Shown here: one piece after another, positions 8,774-16,235 of the stretch | Numbering within the stretch: position 1 is the first letter of the stretch | Layout of the letters: each line of letters starts with the position of its first letter | NCBI GenBank assembly: GCA_002297645.1 | Contig: DBMH01000241.1 | Coordinates: 276-25,921, forward strand | Source: Rhodanobacteraceae bacterium UBA703 | Lineage (GTDB): Bacteria > Pseudomonadota > Gammaproteobacteria > Xanthomonadales > Rhodanobacteraceae | Length of the DNA: 25,646 nt | Direction of reading: 5' to 3' | Made by a program: the position numbers and the translations under genes | Notes under the pieces: generated by a model | What the model saw: the letters and a program-made list of their open reading frames with translations, nothing else | Database searches by the model: none | What the model was told of the DNA's origin: nothing

Positions 8774-9459
8774 TGTCCGTCCTGATCGCCGACGACCATC
8801 CGCTGTTCCGCGACGCGCTCAAGCGGGCCGTCCTGCAGGCGCTGCCCGACGCGGTGCTGCGCGAAGTCGACAGCGTCGCTGCGCTGCACGCGGCGCTCGA
8901 GGCGCAGCCGGACACGGAGCTGCTGCTGCTCGACCTGCACATGCCCGGCGCCGCCGGGTTCTCGGCCCTCGTGCACACGCGCGCGCAGCATCCGGGCCTG
9001 CCGATCGTCGTGGTGTCCGCGCACGAGGAACCCGCGGTGATCCGCCGCGCGATCGCCCACGGCGCGTCGGGCTACATCCCGAAGTCCGCTCCGGTCGAGA
9101 CCATCGTCGAGGCCGTGCGCCAGGTGCAGGGCGGCGACCTCTGGATACCCTCCGCGGCACGCGGCGCCGCGACGCCCCTCAAACCCGCCGAGGTCGGCGT
9201 CGCCGCGCAGATCGCGCAGCTCACGCCGCAGCAATTCCGCGTGCTGAACATGATCGCCGAAGGCCTGCTCAACAAGCAGATCGCCTATGAACTCGGCGTC
9301 TCGGAAGCGACCGTGAAGGCCCACATGACCGCCATCATGCGCAAGCTCGGCGTGTCCAACCGCACGCAGGTCGCCCTGCTCGCCAGCCATCTCGCGGTCG
9401 ACGCGGATGCGATCGGCAACGGCGCCGAATCGTTCGAAGCGGGCACGCACGCGCAGTGA
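8774..9459 (+). CDS. LuxR/NarL-type response regulator (CrbR/ErdR-like)
   Basis: This ~228-residue two-component regulator has a receiver domain (1-118) with acidic pocket Asp7-Asp8, phospho-acceptor Asp54 (LLLLDLHMPG), Ser82 and Lys104 (YIPKSAP). A LuxR-type helix-turn-helix occupies 150-206 (LTPQQFRVLNMIAEG, then SEATVKAHMTAIMRKLGVSNRTQ). It lies immediately after acs. In Vibrio and Pseudomonas the NarL-type regulator CrbR/ErdR, partnered by the SLC5-kinase CrbS/MxtR, activates acs. A kinase with that architecture is encoded at 16236-19727. The partnership here is inference from domain content and context. The coding start is the ATG at about 8773-8775, after the REP-like repeat; no strong Shine-Dalgarno is visible (CGGCTCTCCC precedes it). 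Confidence 0.9.
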
Positions 9460-9913
9460 CGGCTACCGCCGGCCCGATCGCGGCGGCGGCTTCTCCACGG
9501 CGCGCGAGGGACGCTCAGGATACGTACTCCGACGTCATTCCCGCCCGATGCTCTCCAGGCACCGAGCCCGGTCGTCCAGCGCCTTCTCGTCTTTCCCGGC
9601 CAGGCGCACGGAACAGATGGATGCCCGCTCGATCAGCCCTTCGGCTGGTGCGGAGCGCTTCGCGGGAAGGACGGAGCAGAGCCTCCGGTCATGCGCCGGC
9701 GCCCGGCCCGGGAGGAAGCCGGACGGACGTCGAGCGCGTCTCCCGCTTGCGGAGCCGCCCCGAAAACGCGACCGGAGGGGGAGAAACCCGTGCGAGCTTC
9801 CCTTGTCCGCTCGCAGCTCCTTCCTCGCGAGCGGGGGAAGGGATTCGCCTGCCGGGATACGGGACGGACCCGAAGGAGACAAGGCAGATCCGGGTGCTGC
9901 CGCGATCTTCCGC
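9460..9913. other. 454-base spacer without a supported gene
   Basis: No convincing gene is seen between the response regulator and the HAF-repeat gene (their stops converge). Open frames here are arginine/serine/proline-rich with no recognisable domain and no Shine-Dalgarno. The one clear structure is an inverted repeat, CCGCTCGC (9807-9814) and GCGAGCGG (9827-9834), with a weaker outer extension TTCCC/GGGAA (9798-9802, 9835-9839). GTCATTCCCGC at 9532-9542 resembles one arm of a dispersed bacterial repeat, but no second arm is seen. Confidence 0.5.
9807..9834. repeat. Inverted repeat in the regulator/HAF spacer
   Basis: Eight-base perfect arms CCGCTCGC and GCGAGCGG are separated by 12 bases. 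TTCCC and GGGAA outside them extend the pairing after a four-base bulge. It could serve as a transcript end between two convergent genes, but there is no T-tract. Confidence 0.35.
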
Positions 9914-11653
9914 TCAGCCGCCATCGAAGCCGTTGGAGAAGATCCCGTCGCCGGAGTCCTTGATGGCCACCCACTGCACGGTCACCTTCATCGCGTGGCC
10001 GGCATCACCGACGCTCCATTGCGCGGTATCGAACAGGTCGGACGCGAGGCTGCGGTTGATGCGCAGGATCTGGTCGGAGTCGTACAGGCGGCCGTCCGAG
10101 TTCGCCACCTGGAACTGCAACGACTGGCCGGAAGTCGCCAGCAGCGCCCCGTCGAGCGAGAGGGAATCCGCACGCGGCTGATCGTTGGCGAGGTGCAGCA
10201 GAGGATTCGCTCCCGCGGCAAGCGCTTCGTCGGCGTGGAGACGCGGACCACCGGCCGGGTCGATCCACGTCGCCTCGAGGCCGAACGATGCGGCGTCCAC
10301 GGCGTAGTCGGCCACGTGGCCGGGCGTGACGGAGTTGCCGTCGTTGAGGACGCTGAACCTCAGTGTCACCGAGGCGCCGGACGGAACGCCGGCGAACGGG
10401 CCGCTGGCAAGATCGTTCGCGCTCACGGTACCGACCGCGACGACGTCCACGGCGCGCTGCGCGCCGTCGTGCAGGTCGATGATCCACGGCACGGTGAAGG
10501 TGCCGCTCGGGTCGATGCCGGTCCCGCCGATGGTCAGGCCGTCGGCGGAAATCGCCGCGGCCGCGTACAGGAGGAATCCGTCCGGTATCACGACGCCGCG
10601 CGCCGCGGCGTAGTCCGCCAGGAGAACCATGCCGGTCGCCGGCGTCCAGATGAAGGCATCGGTATTGAACGGCGGGCCGCTGTGGCCGACGACAGTGTTG
10701 CCGTCCGCGCTCACCGCGATCGCCACGGATTCCGGGTCGTTGCCCCAGCCGCCGTGCGGCCCCGGCCAGTCCGCCCGACGCAGGTAGCCGGCCGCGGGCG
10801 CGTAGCGCTCCGGCGCGACGACGGGCCTTCCCCTCTCCGGGGGCGTGATCACGCCGATCGGCTCGACGCCGGTCGCCCGCGTCCAGCGCCAGGCTTCGCT
10901 CTGCATCTGGTCGTTCCAGAAATTGAGGCCGACGACGACGCTGCCGTCGTCGTTGCTCGCCAGGGCTTCGCCGGGCGGAGAGCCGAAGGCGTCACCGAAG
11001 GGACCGTCGTTGTGCAGGGCGAGCGGCGAGCCGTCGACCCAGATCACGCCGGCGCGATAGCCGTCGCTGCGGTCGTTCCAGCCGTAGATGACGTTGCCGT
11101 TGCGGCTGATGCCGTTGGCGCGGGAAAAGGTGCCGGGCCGCTCGACCGGAAGGCGGCTCATGCCTTCCGCGCTCGTCCAGCGGAACGCGATGGGATTGTT
11201 CGTGGCGTCATAGGCCAGGCCGACCGCGACGCCGGTGTCGGAAATGCCGTAGGCCTGGCTCAGGAAGTTGTCCATCGGCACCGAGCCGGGATAGCCGCCG
11301 ATCAACACCGGACCGGTGGTGGCGACATCGGAGTAGGCCAGCGCGGCGACCTGGATTCCCCTGCCGTCGTCGGCGGAGCCGACGATCGGCTGCCCCCAGG
11401 AATCCATGCCGACGGCGACGTTCATCGGCAGGTCGACCGCGCCGACGCCCGAGCGCCAGCTCCAGGAACCGGCATACATGCCGAAGGATACGTAGGCGCC
11501 GGCGGCGATCCGGCCATCGCGCGACAAGGCCCCCAGGAACCCGCCCTGCGCCGAGTCGATGGTCGAGAACGACCTTGCCGCCGCGCCACCGCCGGCGACG
11601 CTGGCCGTCACGAGGCTCACGACGGTCAGCAACCGTAGTCGGGATGTCTTCAT
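9914..11653 (-). CDS. Secreted HAF-repeat protein with C-terminal GIFSNGFDGG tail
   Basis: This 579-residue protein has a signal peptide (about 1-26, ending GGGAAA). Residues 40-380 contain at least six imperfect repeats: ALSRDGRIAAG (42-52), GISDTGVAVG (136-145), GISRNGNVIYG (181-191), ASNDDGSVVVG (232-242), AVSADGNTVVG (313-323) and AISADGLTIGG (367-377), several followed by W-x-W or F-x-W-T. This is the extracellular HAF-type repeat, probably beta-propeller-like. The region 400-565 looks like a separate beta-sandwich with no catalytic motif. The last residues, DGIFSNGFDGG, resemble a short tail I associate with secreted proteins of Xanthomonadales. The role is unknown; exported and possibly surface bound. 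GGAGAA lies upstream of the ATG. It follows the winged-helix/TPR gene after 99 bases on the same strand. Confidence 0.82.
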   Translation of the reverse strand: MKTSRLRLLTVVSLVTASVAGGGAAARSFSTIDSAQGGFLGALSRDGRIAAGAYVSFGMYAGSWSWRSGVGAVDLPMNVAVGMDSWGQPIVGSADDGRGIQVAALAYSDVATTGPVLIGGYPGSVPMDNFLSQAYGISDTGVAVGLAYDATNNPIAFRWTSAEGMSRLPVERPGTFSRANGISRNGNVIYGWNDRSDGYRAGVIWVDGSPLALHNDGPFGDAFGSPPGEALASNDDGSVVVGLNFWNDQMQSEAWRWTRATGVEPIGVITPPERGRPVVAPERYAPAAGYLRRADWPGPHGGWGNDPESVAIAVSADGNTVVGHSGPPFNTDAFIWTPATGMVLLADYAAARGVVIPDGFLLYAAAAISADGLTIGGTGIDPSGTFTVPWIIDLHDGAQRAVDVVAVGTVSANDLASGPFAGVPSGASVTLRFSVLNDGNSVTPGHVADYAVDAASFGLEATWIDPAGGPRLHADEALAAGANPLLHLANDQPRADSLSLDGALLATSGQSLQFQVANSDGRLYDSDQILRINRSLASDLFDTAQWSVGDAGHAMKVTVQWVAIKDSGDGIFSNGFDGG

Positions 11654-11752
11654 CAGCGCTTCTCCGCAATCGTGGGAACCGGGAAAATCCGGACCATCCG
11701 ATCTTCGGTGGCGCCTCGGGCGCGGACTATTCGCGCAGTATTCGGAAGTCTT

Positions 11753-14107
11753 TCAGTTCCTGTTTGCGGCGACGTCCAAAGGCGCGGAACGCGGGATCAG
11801 CGGAACCGGCATGGATCGTTCCCCGGCCAGCGCCCGGGCCCGAGCCAGCGAGGACTCGCGCTCGGCGTCCTGCCCCGACGCGGCGTGCCACTGCGCTTCG
11901 AGCAGGGCGCAGGAGAAGTCGCCGTCCGACCATCGCGACACACGCCCGATCTCGATCGCCGCCGCGTCCAGCTCGGCATGGGCGATCAAGGCCGTCGCAT
12001 AGCTTTTCACTACCGCAGCGATCTCCACCGGGACACCGCCCTGCTCGGCCACGGCGCGGGCTGCCTCGAACCGTCGATGCCACTCGTCCGGCGCCGCGAA
12101 GCGCGCGGCGTACTCGGCCCGGGCCAGAGCGGCATGGAACCTCGCACGGGCCACCGTACCGGCTTCCGCCCAGGCTTCGAAGGCGGGCAGCACGGCGGCG
12201 GCCCGCGCATCGCCCGGTTCGTGCAGGGCGGCCCGGAGCTGCGTCAGCCAGGCTTCCGCACGGAGGGCGGCATCGCCCGGGGCGGTCAAGGCTTCCACCG
12301 CGCCTCCGGCGAGTTCGCCCGCGGCGGCGGGATGGCGTTGTTCCAGCTCCAGGCGAGCGAGCAGCCCGTTCGCCATCGCGACCGCCTTCGCATCGTCCCG
12401 GTTCGCAGCGCGCACGGTATCCAGGGTTTCGCGTGCCTCGCGAAGCCGCCCCACGGCGATCAGCGCGCGAGCCCTCGCCAGCAGGAAGGAAGCATGCGCA
12501 TCGGGATTGTCGATGCGCCGGTCGAGTTCGGCCGCGTCATCCGCGGCCTGCATCGCAGCCCGGTTGTCGAGCAGGGCGAGATTCGCGCCGATCACGCCGA
12601 TGGATGCGTAGACCGCCTCGTTCGAAGCGCCCCAGTCCCGGAAACTGCCGGCGGCCTTGCGCAGCGGCGGCAGAGCCGCTGCGGGACGATCGCGGCCCAG
12701 ATCGAGAAAGCCTTCGTTGGCGGCCACCCGGGCCAGCGCCAGGGAATCCGCGGCAGCCCGGAACGCGCTTCGCGCGCGCGCATAGTCCGCCATCGCCGCG
12801 TCGGGCTGGCCCAGTTCGGCTGCCGCGTTGCCTCGACCGAGATAGGCCTGGCCGAGCTGCTGCGGATCGTTTCCCGAAGACAGCATCTCGACCGCCTGGC
12901 TGAAGTGCGTGCTCGCTTCGGGCAAGCGACCCTGGCGTATCGCCACGACCCCGAGGCCGTTGTGGATGCTGGCGCGCATGACGGGATCGCCGGGAGCCGG
13001 CGTCTCGTCCAGCAGCTCCTGCAGGCGTCCGCGCGCGACCTCGAAACGACCGGAGCGGAATTCGATCTTGGCGAGACGCAGACGCACTTCCGGGGAGCCC
13101 CTGAGCTCCTCGGTCGCATCGGCGATCAGCGCCCTCGCCGTCTCCGGGTCATCCGCCAGGATGGCCGCGTCCAGTCGTCTGATGAACGCCGACTGGGCAA
13201 CCGATTCACTGCCGTTCTGGGCATATAGCCCGAACTGCTGCAGCAGTCCGTCGGTCGCCTCGCGCGCCGCCGCAAGGGCATCGGCCGCTTGCGCGCTACT
13301 GGAGTGCGGGCGACCGTCACCGTTGTCGCCTTCCAGCGTCACCACCCAGACATCGCCGTCGCGATGGACTTTCGGAGACAGCAACAAGGACGCCGTGGTC
13401 GCGTGGCGTATCGCACCGCGAACGTCGGACGACGGCGTGCGCAGCAGCGAAATGACGTCTTCGCTGGGAACGCTAGGAACGCCCGAACTGCGCAAGCGGC
13501 CGGCGACGACGTCCATTACGGCGAGGCGCAACCAGGCCCATTCGGTTCCCGCCTGCAGCTCGGCCGGCAGTACGGCCGTGGCGAGATCCCCTTGCAATGC
13601 GGTCTTGGGCGAGGCGACGTCGTGCCGGCGAACAGCGAGAAAACCGATCAGCAGCAGAAGGCTTGCAATCGCGGCGACGGACCACTTCGAACGCTTCCCC
13701 GCCGTGTATCGTCCGGATTCGCGCGCCGAAGCCGACGGAACGTCCGCTTGCTCCGACGAGGCGACGGTGGTGGCCGGCGACGCATCGGCCTCGCTGATCT
13801 CCACCGGTGCTACCCAGCGATAGCCGAAGCGCGGAATCGTGCGGAGAAGGCGTTGCGTCTTGGCGTCGTCGCCCAGCTCGCGACGCGCGCGCAGCACGGT
13901 CTGTCCGAGCAGGGTGTCGCTGACCTCGGTCTTGCCCCAGACCGCGGCGACAAGTTCGTCCCGGCTGACGGCGCGATCGTGGCGTTCGAGCAGATAGACG
14001 AGAAAGTCGAAGACCTGCGGCGGCAGGTCGACCAATTCGCCGCCTCGCTTCAGTTCGCGGCGAACCGGGATGATCTGGACGTCCTGGAACGAGTAGCTTT
14101 TGCTCAT
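11753..14107 (-). CDS. Winged-helix DNA-binding, transmembrane, TPR-repeat regulator
   Basis: This is a 784-residue protein. Residues 5-103 are an OmpR/CadC-type winged helix (LKRGGELVDLPPQVFDFLVYLLERHDRAVSRDELVAAVWG, then LLRTIPRFGYRWVAPV). A low-complexity linker and one transmembrane helix (SVAAIASLLLLIGFLAV, 143-159) follow, placing the rest in the periplasm. Residues ~175-260 resemble the small alpha/beta domain often found there, and ~310-770 are alpha-helical TPR-like repeats (IHNGLGVVAIRQGRLPEASTHF; AYLGRGNAAAELGQPDAAMADYARA). There is no receiver domain, so it would sense a periplasmic signal directly and bind DNA at the membrane, as CadC does. The start at 14107 is chosen because the winged helix begins there; the open frame continues to 14554 without domain content. 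The target is unknown, possibly the HAF-repeat gene just downstream. Confidence 0.85.
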   Translation of the reverse strand: MSKSYSFQDVQIIPVRRELKRGGELVDLPPQVFDFLVYLLERHDRAVSRDELVAAVWGKTEVSDTLLGQTVLRARRELGDDAKTQRLLRTIPRFGYRWVAPVEISEADASPATTVASSEQADVPSASARESGRYTAGKRSKWSVAAIASLLLLIGFLAVRRHDVASPKTALQGDLATAVLPAELQAGTEWAWLRLAVMDVVAGRLRSSGVPSVPSEDVISLLRTPSSDVRGAIRHATTASLLLSPKVHRDGDVWVVTLEGDNGDGRPHSSSAQAADALAAAREATDGLLQQFGLYAQNGSESVAQSAFIRRLDAAILADDPETARALIADATEELRGSPEVRLRLAKIEFRSGRFEVARGRLQELLDETPAPGDPVMRASIHNGLGVVAIRQGRLPEASTHFSQAVEMLSSGNDPQQLGQAYLGRGNAAAELGQPDAAMADYARARSAFRAAADSLALARVAANEGFLDLGRDRPAAALPPLRKAAGSFRDWGASNEAVYASIGVIGANLALLDNRAAMQAADDAAELDRRIDNPDAHASFLLARARALIAVGRLREARETLDTVRAANRDDAKAVAMANGLLARLELEQRHPAAAGELAGGAVEALTAPGDAALRAEAWLTQLRAALHEPGDARAAAVLPAFEAWAEAGTVARARFHAALARAEYAARFAAPDEWHRRFEAARAVAEQGGVPVEIAAVVKSYATALIAHAELDAAAIEIGRVSRWSDGDFSCALLEAQWHAASGQDAERESSLARARALAGERSMPVPLIPRSAPLDVAANRN

Positions 14108-14225
14108 GACCGCCGGACGGGACGAGAACCGTAACCGCGGGCGAGCGACACCCCAAGGCACGCTCGGCGGGAAGGTGCGGATCCATGTTCCACGACGCCC
14201 TGCGCGCGTTCCCGCCGCCGCGCAA

Positions 14226-14236
14226 TGATAGCTTGG
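14226..14236. promoter_or_regulatory. Candidate promoter motif TGATAGCTTGG, copy 2
   Basis: This is identical to 2733-2743. Read leftward it contains TATCAT (14225-14230), five of six matches to a sigma-70 -10 box, with TTGCCC 19 bases upstream. That could drive the winged-helix/TPR gene, whose start is 118 bases away. The spacing is not ideal. Confidence 0.35.
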
Positions 14237-14349
14237 GACATTCCCGGACGGGCAAGGCAGGCATCCGGCAAATCCGCTCCGGATCCGTTCCGCAGACTGA
14301 ACTGTCCGCGTTCCGCGCGATCCGAGTGCGCGCTTCCCGGGAACCCAAG

Positions 14350-15480
14350 ATGCTCCGATCCGCTCCATCGTTCCTCGAACCGCGCGCCGCGCCGCAGTGG
14401 CAAGCGCGTCTCGAATGGCGCGCCCGCTGGCGTCTCGGCCGTCGACATCCCTGGCTGCTCGCCGCCGCCGGGATGCTCGTGATCGTTCTCGTCTTCGTCC
14501 TCTGGCAGAGACTGCACGTCGAGGGTGACGCCTTGCTGGCAGCGCTGGACGCACGACCCGTTCCGGTCGCCGTGGTCGCGTTCCTGCTGCTGTGGAACCT
14601 GACTCGCAGGGCCAGCCTGCGCGCGCGTCGGGACTTCGCCCGGTCGTGGTTCGCTACGACACCCCTGGCACCGGGCGAGATCGAACGAACGATCCGCCTG
14701 CGCGTCAGCGCGCGCTTGGCGCCGGTACTTCTCGCTCTGCTGGGTCTGCCGCTGGTGGCAATGGCGGCGAGCGGCCATTCCTCGACGCGGACGTTGGCCG
14801 CACTCGGGCTCGGCGGCGTGGGCGGACTCGTCGCCGGCTGGATCACCGGCGCTCGCACGCCGCATCCTTCCGATGCACCACTGCCTCGACTGGCACGGAC
14901 GCGAGGGGTCACCTCGAACGCGGCGGGTTTCGCCGCGCTCGCACGCTGGCCGTTCGCGCGCTGGCTCGCCGATGCGAATCCGCGCCTGCACGCCCAGCTC
15001 GTGGCCGGCGTGCTGCTGATGCTGCCGATGGGCATTCCTCCCGCGATCGCCCTGCTGCTCGTGCTGTTCACGGCGAGCCTCGTCGCTGCGTGGGCACTGC
15101 TTCAAGCGCTGCTGGCGACGATTCCCAATGCGACGAGCTGGATGCGCGCGACACCCGTGTCGACGGCGCTCTTCACGCGAGCGCTCTGCACACGCACCTG
15201 CCTGGCGCTGGCTGCGGCGATCGTCGTCGCCGCGTCATGTCTGGTGTTGCTGCAAGGTTCGACGTCGATGGTGATCGCGTTCGTGGCGTGTGCGCTGGCG
15301 TGGTGCATCACGGCGATCCTCAACGCATTGGCATGGCGCCATCGCCCCGCGCGTGCGCGTCTCGAACGCATCGCGTCCGGATTGCTCCTCCTGGTCCTTC
15401 TCGGCGGCGCCCCCTGGCTGCTGCCGGTCGTGCTGCTGCCGATCTGGCTGCGCGACGCCCTTCGCCTGAGGTACGCATGA
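14350..15480 (+). CDS. ABC transporter membrane subunit, uncharacterised (ABC-2-like)
   Basis: This 376-residue polytopic membrane protein has about eight or nine hydrophobic helices (near 35-52, 70-84, 122-140, 147-165, 216-233, 234-255, 283-301, 305-326, 342-365). Two similar segments, SWFATTPL at 99-106 and SWMRATPV at 263-270, each sit in a loop before a helix pair and suggest an internal duplication. No periplasmic-binding or known permease signature is recognised. Its stop overlaps the start of an ATP-binding subunit (ATGA at 15477-15480), so the two are translationally coupled and probably form one transporter; with no binding protein, export is more likely than import. The ATG at 14350 starts just before the first basic/hydrophobic region; the frame upstream to 14185 lacks domain character. 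Confidence 0.78.
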   Translation: MLRSAPSFLEPRAAPQWQARLEWRARWRLGRRHPWLLAAAGMLVIVLVFVLWQRLHVEGDALLAALDARPVPVAVVAFLLLWNLTRRASLRARRDFARSWFATTPLAPGEIERTIRLRVSARLAPVLLALLGLPLVAMAASGHSSTRTLAALGLGGVGGLVAGWITGARTPHPSDAPLPRLARTRGVTSNAAGFAALARWPFARWLADANPRLHAQLVAGVLLMLPMGIPPAIALLLVLFTASLVAAWALLQALLATIPNATSWMRATPVSTALFTRALCTRTCLALAAAIVVAASCLVLLQGSTSMVIAFVACALAWCITAILNALAWRHRPARARLERIASGLLLLVLLGGAPWLLPVVLLPIWLRDALRLRYA

Positions 15481-16235
15481 GCGATCCCCTGCCCGCCCCC
15501 TTGCTCGACATCCGTGCCCTGCACGCAGGCTACGGCGAGCGCACCATTCTGCGCGGCGTCGACTTTCGCGTCGGACGCGGTGAATGGATCGCGCTGCTCG
15601 GTTCGAACGGCAGCGGCAAGAGCACCCTGCTCGACACCTGCGTCGGCAAGTTGCCGCCGCGCAACGGCGACGTGTGGATCGACGGTCATTCGATCGTCGC
15701 CGACGGCGTCGCGGCGAAGCGCTCGCTCGGCTATGCCGTGGCGGCGGAACGCCTGCCGCCGTTGCTGACCGCGCGCGAATGCCTCGGCGTGCACGCGGCG
15801 GCGAAGAACCTGCCGGCGATCGACCCGGAGGTGCTCGCGCTCGCCGAGGAGTTGCGCCTCGCGCCGTGGCTCGACGATCCCGTCGCGCTGATGTCGTACG
15901 GAACGCGCCAGAAGCTCGGCCTGCTGGTCGCACTGCTCGGCGATCCGCCGCTCCTGGTGCTCGACGAAACCTTCAACGGCCTCGACCCGGACAGCGGCCT
16001 GCGACTCAAGCGGCATCTGCGCGCGCGCGTCGACGCCGGACGGTGCGGCGTGCTGCTGGCGACGCACGCGCTCGACATCGCCGAGCATTGGGCCGATCGC
16101 GTCGTGCTGCTGCACGAAGGCCGGCTCGTGCACGAATGGCGACGGGACGAGCTGGCAAGCCTCCGTGCCGCCGACGGTGGCCTCGAGGCCGCACTCGCCG
16201 CGCAGGTCGCCGCGCAGGTCGCCGCGAGCGGCTGA
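15477..16235 (+). CDS. ABC transporter ATP-binding protein
   Basis: This 252-residue nucleotide-binding subunit has Walker A GSNGSGKST (42-50), a variant signature MSYGTRQ (139-145, in place of LSGGQ), Walker B LLVLDE (159-164) and the switch His197 (ATHALD). The Q-loop region reads GYAVAAERLPPLLTARE, without an obvious Gln. The closest general type is the CcmA/multidrug-export branch, where the signature is often SYGMRQ. It hydrolyses ATP at the inner face of the membrane to power the membrane subunit encoded just before it, with which it overlaps by four bases. The C-terminus contains an AAQVAAQVAA repeat from a 12-base tandem duplication. Its TGA directly abuts the stop of the convergent sensor kinase gene. 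Confidence 0.93.
   Translation: MSDPLPAPLLDIRALHAGYGERTILRGVDFRVGRGEWIALLGSNGSGKSTLLDTCVGKLPPRNGDVWIDGHSIVADGVAAKRSLGYAVAAERLPPLLTARECLGVHAAAKNLPAIDPEVLALAEELRLAPWLDDPVALMSYGTRQKLGLLVALLGDPPLLVLDETFNGLDPDSGLRLKRHLRARVDAGRCGVLLATHALDIAEHWADRVVLLHEGRLVHEWRRDELASLRAADGGLEAALAAQVAAQVAASG
16200..16223 (+). repeat. 12-base tandem duplication at the ATPase C-terminus
   Basis: GCGCAGGTCGCC occurs twice head to tail and adds four residues in frame to the Ala/Gln/Val tail of the ABC ATPase. It is likely a recent slippage event and is a useful strain marker. Confidence 0.8.

Noticed and set aside
9535..9924. 129-codon minus-strand frame in the regulator/HAF spacer
   Set aside because: Ser/Arg/Pro-rich, no domain, no Shine-Dalgarno, and it overlaps the end of the HAF gene. 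More likely spacer or degraded repeat than a gene.
9407..11638. 743-codon plus-strand frame opposite the HAF-repeat gene
   Set aside because: The minus strand has a signal peptide, at least six repeats, a ribosome site and a sensible C-terminus; the plus frame has none of these.
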